From contig CAOTKV010000001.1 of NCBI GenBank assembly GCA_948530865.1, positions 1 to 64,000 of the forward strand: a stretch of 64,000 nucleotides of DNA. The letters run 5' to 3'. This DNA is from an uncultured Clostridia bacterium. Lineage in GTDB: Bacteria > Bacillota > Clostridia > TANB77 > CAG-508. Below the pieces are notes generated by a model. It was not told the DNA's origin, did not search any database, and was given only the letters and a program-made list of their open reading frames with translations. Each line of letters opens with the position of its first letter. Within the stretch, counting starts at the first letter, position 1. Positions 42,634 to 51,259 of this stretch are shown one piece after another. A program made the translations under genes and the position numbers.

Positions 42634-44462
42634 ATGAAATCAAAAAAGATGGAAGCAATTCCTATTAATGTTGATTTGCTAAATTTAATTACACCACAAG
42701 GAATCGAAATAAAAAACAATAAAGTTCAGTTAGGAGATACAACACATAAACTACAATATATTAGTGGGTATCCTTCAACTGTAAATGTTCGGATGGCTAA
42801 TGAATTTGAAAGATATGAAAAGTAGCACAGTAAGTTTATTGGTTAGTCCTATAGAAGATATTCAAAGTTATGTAGAAGGAATTAGTAAAGGTCTTGCTAC
42901 AGATAAAAATACCTATAATACAACTAATAACGAAGCTCTAAAGACACAAGCAGAATTCAAAATTGCTTCAGCAGAAAAAATTATTAGAGATATAACAGTA
43001 AATAATATTCCATATGTGAATTTGTCATTCTTAACCAGAACATCAGGAAAAACAGATAATGCTTTTTTAGAAAATTGTAGAAAAGTTAAAAATGAAATTG
43101 CAGGAATGGGATTAAAAGCAAGAGTACCAGCATTTATTCAAGAAAAAGCATTAAGACAAGCTGGACCATATGATACTTTTGACCAAGAGATACTAGATAT
43201 GTCAAATAAAAATATGTCATTAGAAGCATTATTTCTAGGGTTACCATTCAGTCGGAAGTGGAATTGTAGACAAAGAAGGCTACTATTTAGGTACGGATGA
43301 AGATGGAAAAATAATTATATTATCACCATTTTGTAAAACACCAGCAAGACCAAATTCAAACTGTGTTATAACAGGAGCTTCTGGAAGTGGAAAATCATAC
43401 TTGGCTAAGAAAATACTATTTAATGAATGGTTGAATGGAACAAAAATTTATGCAATAGATCCAGAAGGTGAAATGCGAGATATGTGCAGAAGAGTAAAAG
43501 GAAAGTGGGTAGATTGTTCAGGTGGAACAGGTGAGAATGTTGGAAGATTAAATCCATTGCAAGTCAATCCATTGCCAACACAAACAGAAAGTGATGAAGA
43601 AGATGAATATATATCAACAAAATCAGCTTTATCATTACATATGAATTTTTTATCTACATTTTTCAAATTATACTTCCCAGATATAACAACATTACAAATG
43701 AGTATCTTAATGGAATCACTAGAAGAATTATATAAAAATTTTAATATTGACTGGGAAACAGATGTAACTAAAATGAAAAGTACAGAATTTCCAATTATGG
43801 AAAACCTATATTATTTATTAGAAGATAAAGCTAATAAACCTTCAGAACATAAAAAACATTATGAAACATTAAGGTCAGTTATAAGAGGGCTTGCGATAGG
43901 AGAAAGCAAAGAATTATTTAATGGCCATTCTACAATAAAGATTGACAATTCTTTTGTATGTTTTGATGTAAGTGCGTTACAAAATTCAAACGAAAATATT
44001 AAAAGATGTCAATATTTAAACATTTTGAGATTTTGTGAAAATTTAGCATTTAGAGATAGAACAGAAAAAGTATATGTAGCATGTGATGAGGCTTATTTGC
44101 TTATAGATAAGAAAATAAAAGAATCTATTGAATTCTTACGAAATTTTTGTAAAAGATGTCGTAAATATCAGGCTCGGACTAATGATAATTTCTCAAAATT
44201 TAGTGGATTTTTTATCTCCAGAAGTAAAACAGTATCGGACAAGCAATACTAGACAATAGCACTTATAAATTTTTTTTCGGAACAGATGGTCAAGATTTGG
44301 TAGAAATTGTAAGAATTTACAATCTAAATCAAGATGAAAAAGCAATAATTAGTCAAAAGGACCAACGGAAGAGGATTGTTATTTATAGGATCTGGACATA
44401 TGTTAATAAATGTTAAAGGATTAAAATATGAAGAACCATTCTTAGTTGGAGGTGGTATCTAA
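42634..44462 (+). CDS. virB4: VirB4-type conjugation ATPase (CD1110-like); needs five +1 shifts at CGG
   Basis: Skipping five C bases gives 607 residues: an N-terminal region with PSTVNVGWLMNLKDM, then LPFSGSGIVD, Walker A ITGASGSGKSYLAKK, Walker B region VYVACDEAYLL, the helicase-like YQAGLMIISQNLVDFLSPEV and a C-terminus ending FLVGGGI. It powers channel assembly and DNA transfer. All five shifts fall at glycine codons; the length becomes a multiple of three. Its stop overlaps the start of the peptidase gene (TAATG). Confidence 0.92.
42790..42792 (+). other. CGG +1 slip site 1 in virB4
   Basis: GTA-AAT-GTT-C-GGA-TGG-CTA restores NVGWLMNLKD. Confidence 0.9.
43253..43255 (+). other. CGG +1 slip site 2 in virB4
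   Basis: CCA-TTC-AGT-C-GGA-AGT-GGA restores LPFSGSGIVD and leads into Walker A. Confidence 0.9.
44175..44177 (+). other. CGG +1 slip site 3 in virB4
   Basis: TAT-CAG-GCT-C-GGA-CTA-ATG restores YQAGLMIISQN, a conserved motif after Walker B. Confidence 0.9.
44236..44238 (+). other. CGG +1 slip site 4 in virB4
   Basis: AAA-CAG-TAT-C-GGA-CAA-GCA restores VKQYGQAILDNS. Confidence 0.88.
44366..44368 (+). other. CGG +1 slip site 5 in virB4
   Basis: AAG-GAC-CAA-C-GGA-AGA-GGA restores QGRGLLFIGSGHM and the natural C-terminus. Confidence 0.88.
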
Positions 44463-45151
44463 TGTCAACATCTATTGAAGATATTGGAGCAACTGCTTTT
44501 AATTTTCTTTCATTAAAAGTAAAAGCAATTATATTAGGAATAATTATAGGATTGTTCTTTTTAATAATAATACCAGTTTTATTGATAGCAGGATTATTTA
44601 CAACTGATAATAATGAAGATACAGAAGAAACAACCACTTCATCAGTAGTATCAGGAGAAGTGATTTCAGATGAAGATTTAACCAAATATGCAGAAGCAAA
44701 ATTTATTATTCCATTTGCAAAATGGGATTCTGCTTCAGGAAAAATAACATCAAAACATGGTTATAGAATTCATCCAGTAACTGGAGTAAAAAAGAAACAT
44801 ACAGGTATGGATTTAGTTTCATTATCAAGTAATAAAATAGTTGCAGCAGAAGATGGTGTTGTTTCTTTAAGAACTTATAATAATTTAGGTTCTAGTTTTG
44901 GAAATGGAGTTGAGATATTACATACATTGCCAGATGGTACAAAAATATATACTTTTTATGCTCATATGAAAGATGGAACTGTTAGTTGTAAAGTAGGAGA
45001 TACTATAAAAAAAGGAGAAGTAATTGGCATAATGGGTAGTACAGGACTATCAACAGGAGATCACTTACACTTTGAAGTAAGAACGAAGTCTGGATATGGG
45101 AATGATATTAATCCAGCTCCATTTTTGTTTGGAAATATATTAGAAGCATAA
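44462..45151 (+). CDS. M23 family metallopeptidase
   Basis: The 229-residue protein has one N-terminal membrane helix (about 24-44), a Thr/Ser linker, and an M23/LytM domain with the zinc ligands in KKHTGMDLV and HLHFEVRTK. It cuts peptidoglycan peptides so that the transfer channel can cross the cell wall. It overlaps the virB4 stop by one base. The family and context are clear. Confidence 0.93.
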   Translation: MSTSIEDIGATAFNFLSLKVKAIILGIIIGLFFLIIIPVLLIAGLFTTDNNEDTEETTTSSVVSGEVISDEDLTKYAEAKFIIPFAKWDSASGKITSKHGYRIHPVTGVKKKHTGMDLVSLSSNKIVAAEDGVVSLRTYNNLGSSFGNGVEILHTLPDGTKIYTFYAHMKDGTVSCKVGDTIKKGEVIGIMGSTGLSTGDHLHFEVRTKSGYGNDINPAPFLFGNILEA

Positions 45152-45167
45152 AAGAGAGGTGAGAAAA

Positions 45168-45497
45168 GTGAAAAGTAAGGAAGAATTAATTAAACAAGTA
45201 GTAATACTAGTAATAGCTTTATTTGTAGTTATTGTAATGGCTATTTGCTTAAATATGGGAAAAGGAAAAAAAGATGATAAAGAAATCACAGTAAGAAATA
45301 GCCAAAATACTACTATTGAAGAAAATAAAAATGAAATGATTGATAATTTAAAAGGTTTGTTAGAAGCACCAACTCAAAATGAATTTGAAGATAGTGGAAC
45401 TATAAAACAGCCAATAGAAACAGGAGTGAAACATGAATTAAGAACAAATAGTAATGAAGTAATTCGATATGAGGAAATTTGGAATGGAGATAATTAG
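45168..45497 (+). CDS. Membrane-anchored small protein
   Basis: The 109-residue protein has one N-terminal helix (IKQVVILVIALFVVIVMAICLNM) and an extracellular Asn/Glu-rich tail. The GTG at 45168 is chosen because GAGAGGTGAG lies at good spacing; a GTG three codons earlier overlaps that site. It is probably a channel accessory of the transfer system. Confidence 0.6.
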   Translation: MKSKEELIKQVVILVIALFVVIVMAICLNMGKGKKDDKEITVRNSQNTTIEENKNEMIDNLKGLLEAPTQNEFEDSGTIKQPIETGVKHELRTNSNEVIRYEEIWNGDN

Positions 45498-45515
45498 AGA
45501 AAAGGAGATATTTAA

Positions 45516-46673
45516 ATGGAAGAAGATGAAAAAACTTATCAAAAGTATATATACATTTCTAATAAAGTGAATCCTATTATTGAAGAAGTATGTAAAGAAA
45601 ATAAAATACATTTGGTAAATAGATACATAAATGATTATAGTCTCGATAGTTTTTTACAAACTGAATTGCCAATACTTAATAACATAGATTTTTTAATTAT
45701 AGATTATGCAGCTATAAATAAAATGACAAAAGATAATGATATTATTACAACAGTAGAAAAAATAAGAAGATTTTGTGAGTTAAGAATTATATTTATTTTA
45801 GAAGGAGCAGGAAAAGGAAATACATTACTTGGTAGATTGTTTTATTTAGGAATATATAATTTTATAACTGCTACAAATGATATTCTTTTCAAAGAAGAAC
45901 TAGAGAAGACATTAACACCTAAAGGAATGAATTTTGCAAATTCTGTTAAATTCCAATTAGAAAACAATTTTCTTTCAATTAATAATGGAACAAAGGTTAT
46001 AAAAGAAAACTACATAAAAATTAAGCAAAAAGTAACAGTTGGTATATGTTCGAGCGAAAGACACATAGGAGCTACTACACAAGCAATTAATATGACTAAG
46101 TATTTATCTGAACTACCTAATGTTAATGTATGTTATATAGAAAATAATAGGTATAACAGTATAATTCAAATTTATAATACTTCTAACAAAGAAGAAGTGA
46201 ATTATTATGAACAATCTGGAAAAATAGAATATCAAGGAATAGAAATGTATTTGCAGAGTGGCATAAGTGAGATTATGAATGATAAATATGATTTTCTTAT
46301 TTTTGATTTTGGATCAATGCAGGACATGAATGATAGTGAAGTAAACAATTTCTTAACAAAAGATATAAAGTTTATAGTTAGTGGAACAAAATCATGGGAA
46401 CTTCCAGGTTTATTTGGATGTTTTGAAAAGATAGGGAATGATAAAAACATAAACTTTATATTCAACTTTACTAAAAAAGAAGATAGACAATTCTTTAAAA
46501 ATAATATGGGAGATTTCAAAGGAAATACAATGTTTAGCGAATATATAGATAATCCTTTTGTAGTGGCTAATAAATTATATTTGGAAAGAATATTCAATCC
46601 ATTTATTTTGAATACAGACATTAAAGAAGTAAAGAAGAATAAATTTATGCAGTTATTTAAAAAGAAGGAGTAA
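45516..46673 (+). CDS. Degenerate MinD/ParA-like ATPase
   Basis: The 385-residue protein has an N-terminal receiver-like half and a C-terminal MinD/ParA-like half beginning VTVGICSSERHIGATTQAINMTKYL, where the deviant Walker A (KGGxGKT) is replaced by SERHIGATT. FDFLIFDFGSMQD-like and FIVSGTKSWELPGL motifs continue the fold. Its P-loop lacks the usual Lys-Thr pair, so nucleotide binding may be lost. This layout resembles TadZ/CpaE localisation proteins. Confidence 0.65.
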   Translation: MEEDEKTYQKYIYISNKVNPIIEEVCKENKIHLVNRYINDYSLDSFLQTELPILNNIDFLIIDYAAINKMTKDNDIITTVEKIRRFCELRIIFILEGAGKGNTLLGRLFYLGIYNFITATNDILFKEELEKTLTPKGMNFANSVKFQLENNFLSINNGTKVIKENYIKIKQKVTVGICSSERHIGATTQAINMTKYLSELPNVNVCYIENNRYNSIIQIYNTSNKEEVNYYEQSGKIEYQGIEMYLQSGISEIMNDKYDFLIFDFGSMQDMNDSEVNNFLTKDIKFIVSGTKSWELPGLFGCFEKIGNDKNINFIFNFTKKEDRQFFKNNMGDFKGNTMFSEYIDNPFVVANKLYLERIFNPFILNTDIKEVKKNKFMQLFKKKE

Positions 46674-46675
46674 AT

Positions 46676-46960
46676 ATGGAAAAGCACACATTATATAAAG
46701 CATATATTAAAGAAAAGAAACAAAAAGAGAAAAATGACAAAACAATAAAAAAATACAATTTATCTTCAGATAAAAATACAATAGTTATAAATCAAAATTC
46801 AAATAAGATTATTAAGTTTTTATCATTAATAATAGATGTTTTTGTAAAAATTTTGAAATTAACAATAATAGTAGGAATTGTTGGATTAGTCACAATAGGG
46901 GCAACTGTTGTATTAAATAAGGAATTATTGAATTATATATTGAATTTTATGGGAGGATAA
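46676..46960 (+). CDS. Small membrane protein of the transfer operon
   Basis: The 94-residue product has a basic, Lys-rich N-terminus (about 1-45) and one to two hydrophobic helices (FLSLIIDVFVKILKLTIIVGIVGLV-type segment, about 48-80). It starts two bases after the ATPase stop. It is probably a small structural partner; the family is unknown. Confidence 0.6.
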   Translation: MEKHTLYKAYIKEKKQKEKNDKTIKKYNLSSDKNTIVINQNSNKIIKFLSLIIDVFVKILKLTIIVGIVGLVTIGATVVLNKELLNYILNFMGG

Positions 46961-46964
46961 TATT

Positions 46965-47681
46965 ATGAGAAGAATAACATATTTAATTGATGATAAAGTA
47001 GGATTTGAAAAATTGTTAAAGAAGAAAAAACCACAGTTATCTGAAGAAGAACTACAAAAAAGATTAGATGATATAAAAGGATTTTCCGCTTATTATACTT
47101 TACAAGAAAATAAAAGTGATATGAGATATTCTCTTGAAGACTTAAACGGAAAAAGAATTAATATAAATAATTTAAACGGATATGAAAATATGTATTTGAA
47201 TGAGTGCTTTGATTGTTTTATAAAGAAAAGAAAAATACCAGCAGAGTATAAAGATTTTATCAAGATTTTAGATAAACCAAAAGAAATGAATTTTGGACAT
47301 AATGTTAGATACGAAATATTTCAATGTTATGCAAAGAAGAATAATATAAAAGGAACAGCAACTGAATATATTAATTTTGTAGACAATAAATATAATGGTA
47401 GAGAAGATCATACAATAAAAAGTATGTATGAATCATTTTATAATTATTTAGAAACAAATACAGAAAAATTGGATATTTTAAAAAATGCACTAACCCCAAT
47501 TTTACCCATAGAATATATAAACGAATTAGACACAGAAGATATAGTAGAATGGGCTTTAGAAGAAAAAGCACAACTTAATATAAGTGATAAAGAATTACAA
47601 ATTAGGTTGAATAATTTATTAGATGCAAATATGGAAACTAATTCAAATGATTGTGATAATGAAGAGGAAGAAGAAATGTAA
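46965..47681 (+). CDS. Hypothetical protein at the end of the transfer operon
   Basis: The 238-residue protein has repeated helical segments and a Glu-rich end. It follows its neighbour by four bases. No motif is recognised. Promoter D begins just after its stop, so it closes the operon. Confidence 0.5.
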   Translation: MRRITYLIDDKVGFEKLLKKKKPQLSEEELQKRLDDIKGFSAYYTLQENKSDMRYSLEDLNGKRININNLNGYENMYLNECFDCFIKKRKIPAEYKDFIKILDKPKEMNFGHNVRYEIFQCYAKKNNIKGTATEYINFVDNKYNGREDHTIKSMYESFYNYLETNTEKLDILKNALTPILPIEYINELDTEDIVEWALEEKAQLNISDKELQIRLNNLLDANMETNSNDCDNEEEEEM

Positions 47682-47694
47682 AAAATATTTCAAA

Positions 47695-47739
47695 GGGAAA
47701 AAAAAGGGAATTGTTTTTTTAAAATAATAAATATATAAT
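47695..47739 (+). promoter_or_regulatory. Element-type promoter D
   Basis: GGGAAAAAAAAGGGAA, TTGTTT, 17-base spacer and TATAAT. It differs slightly in the upstream block but keeps the spacing. Confidence 0.75.
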
Positions 47740-47815
47740 CTAGTTATTCCAAAATTATTCTTGAGTAGTTTTATATATTCTATCAAAGAATATCTCTCCT
47801 TTCATTTATTTTTTT

Positions 47816-47850
47816 AAAAGAAGACATCAATAAAAGGTGTCTTCTTTTTT
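47816..47850 (+). terminator. Leader terminator D
   Basis: AAAAGAAGACATC pairs with GGTGTCTTCTTTT (one G-U) and is followed by TT. It lies about 75-100 bases after the predicted start, so a small RNA of about 105 nt would be made. The rest of 47850-47960 shows nothing further. Confidence 0.75.
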
Positions 47851-47960
47851 AACAAAGTAATATAGAATATTTTACCTATATAACTTGGTTTTTATCTTAT
47901 GTATAAATTTGGAAATCCTTGTTATTATAATATTAACTATAATAATGAGGAGTAATTTAA

Positions 47961-48314
47961 ATGACAAGCAAATATGAAAAAGAAAAATTAAAAATAGTTG
48001 GACAAAACTATCAAAAAGCAAGGATTGCTAATGGAATTACACAAGAGGTAGCAGCAGAAGTGCCAGAATTGTCACCATCATATTTATCAGATCTTGAACG
48101 AGGAAAATCACTTGGAAGCATTCACACATTGATTTCATTGTGTAATCTATATAAAATCACACCGAACGATATTTTGAAGCCTTTAATCAATTTTGATATA
48201 AATTTAACCAATTCACTCTTAGTAGGATTTAATTCGTTGAATGAAACGAATCAAGAAGTTATTAGTGAAATGATAAGAGTTTTAAATGAGAAACAAATAA
48301 AGGATAAGAGTTAA
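47961..48314 (+). CDS. XRE-family regulator
   Basis: The 117-residue protein has a helix-turn-helix (GITQEVAAEVPELSPSYLSDLERGKSLG) and a short C-terminal helix. It ends in a hairpin terminator. It follows promoter D, separated by the terminator, and precedes the SSB gene. It may control this distal module. Confidence 0.85.
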   Translation: MTSKYEKEKLKIVGQNYQKARIANGITQEVAAEVPELSPSYLSDLERGKSLGSIHTLISLCNLYKITPNDILKPLINFDINLTNSLLVGFNSLNETNQEVISEMIRVLNEKQIKDKS

Positions 48315-48330
48315 TACTCTTATTTTTTTG
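48304..48330 (+). terminator. Intrinsic terminator after XRE gene
   Basis: ATAAGAG and CTCTTAT form a stem spanning the stop codon and are followed by seven T residues. Confidence 0.75.
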
Positions 48331-48392
48331 TGTAATATAAGTATCATATCCATAATAATAGGGGAAAATTTCCATTTTTTGTTTTTCTTCTA

Positions 48393-48421
48393 TTGAATAA
48401 AATGTAAAAATAAAGTATAAT
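48393..48421 (+). promoter_or_regulatory. Promoter of the SSB module
   Basis: TTGAAT, a 17-base spacer and TATAAT. A GGGGAAAATTTCC block lies about 20 bases upstream, a loose relative of the GGGAAAAATTT element. Confidence 0.65.
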
Positions 48422-48485
48422 TGTATGAAAATGGTATTTTATAAGTTTTTATATCATTTACGAAAGAATAATAGGAGGAACACAA

Positions 48486-49133
48486 ATGAGTTTAAATAAT
48501 ACTAATAATACAATATTAGTTGGAATAATTGTAAGTGAAAAGACATTTAGTCACGAAATGTATGGAGAAATATTTTATAATTTTAATGTAGAAGTAAAGA
48601 GATTAAGTGATGAAAAAGATATTATTCCTGTAACAGCTTCAGAAGTGTTGATAGATAGCAGATTTGGTATAGGAACAAAAATATTAGTAAAAGGTCAATT
48701 TAGATCCTACAATACCACAGAAGAGGAGAAAAATAAATTAAAATTAACAATATTTGCAAAAGATATTTTTTATAATGAAGAAGTTGATGAACAAATAAAA
48801 GAAAATAAAGAACAAACATTAAATCAAGTGAATTTAATAGGATATATCTGTAAAAAACCTATATATCGAGAAACACCAAAAGGAAGGGAAATTACAGATT
48901 TATTATTAGCTGTAAACCGAGCATATAACAAATCAGATTACATTCCTGCTATAACTTGGGGAAGAATGGCAAGAATGTGCAAAAAGTTTGAAGTAGGTAC
49001 TGAAGTAAGTGTAACTGGAAGATTCCAATCAAGAGAGTATGAAAAAAAGTGTGATAATGGAAAGACAGAAATAAAGACAGCTTACGAATTATCTGTTATG
49101 TTAATAGAAGAAAATGTAAGAAAGGAAGTATAA
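48486..49133 (+). CDS. Single-stranded DNA-binding-like protein with two OB folds
   Basis: The 215-residue protein contains two OB-fold-like halves: the first about residues 8-95 (TILVGIIVSEKTFSHEMYGEIF, ending KLTIFAKDIF), the second about 113-212 (VNLIGYICKKPIYRETPKGREITDLLLAVNRAY and ITWGRMARMCKKFEVGTEVSVTGRFQSREY, the typical SSB core). It coats single-stranded DNA during replication and transfer. Two linked OB folds are longer than standard SSB. Confidence 0.82.
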   Translation: MSLNNTNNTILVGIIVSEKTFSHEMYGEIFYNFNVEVKRLSDEKDIIPVTASEVLIDSRFGIGTKILVKGQFRSYNTTEEEKNKLKLTIFAKDIFYNEEVDEQIKENKEQTLNQVNLIGYICKKPIYRETPKGREITDLLLAVNRAYNKSDYIPAITWGRMARMCKKFEVGTEVSVTGRFQSREYEKKCDNGKTEIKTAYELSVMLIEENVRKEV

Positions 49134-49298
49134 ATGGAAGTAAAAGAAAACGATTTAATAAAAGAAAATGGAGAAAAATTAAAGGAAATGGTTAAAAATA
49201 AATGTTCTTATGAAGAATTATGGAATCAAAGTAAAATTATAGATGAATTATTAGTAAAAAAAATGAATGATAACTTAAAAAGTAAAACTAATAAATAA
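49134..49298 (+). CDS. Spo0E-like small protein
   Basis: The 54-residue product begins at the ATG whose bases join the SSB stop (TAAATG) and contains LWNQSKIIDELLVKKM, similar to the S-x-x-x-D signature (SQxLDxLI) of Spo0E-type aspartyl-phosphate phosphatases that dephosphorylate Spo0A. The match is short, so this is tentative, but it agrees with other Spo0A-related genes in the element. Confidence 0.45.
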   Translation: MEVKENDLIKENGEKLKEMVKNKCSYEELWNQSKIIDELLVKKMNDNLKSKTNK

Positions 49299-49317
49299 AT
49301 TTCTAGGAGTGACCAAA

Positions 49318-49818
49318 TTGAATGAAAAATTAGAATTTAAAGACAAAAAAATTAGCAGAGAAGATTTAAATAGAATACTAGAAGCTGGAATTTTATCACC
49401 TACAGCAAAAAGTTTACAACCACAAAAAATATATGTTATTGAATCTAAAGAAGGATTGAATAAAATACAAAAGATAACTAATCGTAAATCACCAACTGTA
49501 TTAATGGTTTGTGGAGATGCAGAAAAATGTTACAGAGAAAATCATGCAATATCATATTTACAAGATTGTCTCTTAGTATCAATTCATATGATATTAGAAG
49601 CTACATATTTAGGTATTGATAATATATATGATAGATACCTTGATTTTGGAAATAAATTAGAAAAAGCATTTAAATTAGATATTAATAGTATGCCTGTAAG
49701 TTTAATTTACTTAGGTTATAAAACAGATGATTCAATAGGTTGGAAAGCAAGTGATTTCACTTGTAATTTATTGCCTAAACGAAAAAAGGACATTAACGAA
49801 ATTGTAAAATATATTTAA
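49318..49818 (+). CDS. Nitroreductase family protein
   Basis: The 166-residue protein resembles FMN-dependent nitroreductases: EDLNRILEAGILSPTAKSLQPQKIYVIES at the start, AISYLQDCLLVSIHMILEATYLGI in the middle and LLPKRKKDINEIV at the end. It is short, lacking parts of the usual 200-residue fold. It uses NAD(P)H to reduce quinones or nitro compounds. A TTG start follows TAGGAG. Confidence 0.8.
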   Translation: MNEKLEFKDKKISREDLNRILEAGILSPTAKSLQPQKIYVIESKEGLNKIQKITNRKSPTVLMVCGDAEKCYRENHAISYLQDCLLVSIHMILEATYLGIDNIYDRYLDFGNKLEKAFKLDINSMPVSLIYLGYKTDDSIGWKASDFTCNLLPKRKKDINEIVKYI

Positions 49819-49839
49819 TTAAACAAAGGATGATAGAAA

Positions 49840-50091
49840 ATGCACATTGATTTAACAGAGAAAATGATTGTCGAATTGTATGAAAGTTTATCAAATAAAA
49901 TAGTTGAAGATTTAGGAAAAAAATACAATAAAAAAGAAAAACTAATTAGGCTAATGATAAATTTCGCAATATTAGAAGGATATAATGTGTTAGAAGCAAA
50001 AGAACTGATAGAACAGTTTGAAATTATAAAAAAAGATAATAAAATTAAACAAAGAACAAATTGTATCAAAAGAGAGAAGAAGTTTGTATGA
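49840..50091 (+). CDS. Hypothetical helical protein
   Basis: The 83-residue protein is Lys/Glu-rich and helical and overlaps the next gene by ATGA. An open frame on the opposite strand is a shadow. The family is not recognised; its coupling to an RHH gene suggests a two-gene regulatory pair. Confidence 0.5.
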   Translation: MHIDLTEKMIVELYESLSNKIVEDLGKKYNKKEKLIRLMINFAILEGYNVLEAKELIEQFEIIKKDNKIKQRTNCIKREKKFV

Positions 50092-50297
50092 GCAAATTTA
50101 GAATACCTAAGATACCATCCTCAGAACAACGAACTATTAGATTTCCAGATGACTTAATTGAAGAAGTAGAAAAATATATTGAAGGAACAGATTACACATT
50201 TAGTTCCTTTATTAGAAAAGCAGTAGAAATGGCTTTAAAGGATTTAGAAGAACAAGAGATAGAAAACCATAATAAACAGAATAACAAAGAAGAGTAG
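50088..50297 (+). CDS. Ribbon-helix-helix (CopG/Arc-type) regulator
   Basis: The 69-residue protein has RTIRFPDDLIEEVEKYIEGTDYTFSSFIRKAVEMAL, a textbook ribbon-helix-helix. The ATG at 50088 overlaps the upstream stop by ATGA; an earlier TTG is rejected. With the upstream gene it resembles a small toxin-antitoxin or regulatory pair. Confidence 0.75.
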   Translation: MSKFRIPKIPSSEQRTIRFPDDLIEEVEKYIEGTDYTFSSFIRKAVEMALKDLEEQEIENHNKQNNKEE

Positions 50298-50305
50298 AGG
50301 GAGTT

Positions 50306-51144
50306 ATGAAAAGCGATATAGAAGAAATAATTAATTTAGTACAAAACAAATACAATCAAAATCTTATACTTAATATTGATGAAGATAATACAGATTTATG
50401 TATGATAATTCAGAGTATAGAACCAGAATATAGAATGATGTTTTTTATGATATATATAAGTTTTTAGATGAAAAAGATTATTGCATAGGACTAAAAGAAT
50501 CTTATATAAGAACAGAAGGAATAAATACTAAAAATGCAAAATTATCTTTAAAAGAAACATTAAATTTATTTAAAATGGCAGATGCTAAAACATTAATGAA
50601 AGAAGATTATAATAAATTTTTAGAATTACCAGAAGAAGTAGAAATCTACAGAGGAACTACAAATAGAGAATATATACCTGCAATATCATGGACAATTGAT
50701 AAAAAAAGAGCTATTTGGTTTTATCAAAAGTACGAAAAGGTAGGTACAGTATTTAAAGCAAAAATAAAAAAAGAAGATATAATATGTTATTTAGATGAAA
50801 CAGCATGTGGAGAAAAAGAAGTAATAGTAGACTATGAAAATATATATGATGTTGAAGAACTAAAAAAAGACGAGATTAATCAAAAAGTTACTATTAATAA
50901 TGAAGAAAAATTTGTTGTTAATACAGATTATGTGGTAGTAGCTACACAATACTTATTAAATAGTCTTGCTCAATTTGGAATTTTACCAAAAAAAGAATTA
51001 GCTGAAGAAATATATAAAACTTATCAATATATGGGAAAATATAAATCAAAATACATTTTACAATTTCCATCAAATCAAAGTATTGAACTAGGAGATTTCA
51101 TAAATCAACTTGAAAAAGATTTTAATAATCAAGAAATATTGTAA
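50306..51144 (+). CDS. Probable ADP-ribosyltransferase-like protein, -1 frameshift at T6 run
   Basis: The gene starts MKSDIEEIINLVQN. At a run of six T (50441-50446) the frame must step back one base, because the first frame stops at 50467 while the second runs open to 51144. The long C-terminal part has the R-S-E pattern of ADP-ribosyltransferases: IYRGTTNRE, ISWTID and GEKEVIVDY. T-TTT-TTA is also a plausible programmed -1 slip or phase-variable tract. Function is inferred from motif order only. Confidence 0.5.
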
Positions 51145-51145
51145 A

Positions 51146-51190
51146 GGGAAAAATTTGGGAATTGAAATATATATAATTAAATAATATGAT
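51146..51190 (+). promoter_or_regulatory. Element-type promoter E
   Basis: GGGAAAAATTTGGGAA, TTGAAA, 17-base spacer and TATGAT. It begins one base after the preceding stop. Confidence 0.82.
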
Positions 51191-51198
51191 GTTAATGC

Positions 51199-51231
51199 AA
51201 AGAAAGTGTCAAGAAATTGGCACTTTCTTTT
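51199..51231 (+). terminator. Leader hairpin/attenuator E
   Basis: AAAGAAAGTG pairs with CACTTTCTTT around a 12-base loop and TT follows; GCAAA bases extend the stem on both sides. Confidence 0.78.
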
Positions 51232-51259
51232 TGCAAATAAAAGAAAAGGAGGACTTTAT

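Noticed and set aside
44276..44281. CGG in TTT-TTC-GGA within virB4
   Set aside because: The C is the third base of TTC in the reading frame used there, so the glycine is read normally and no shift is needed.
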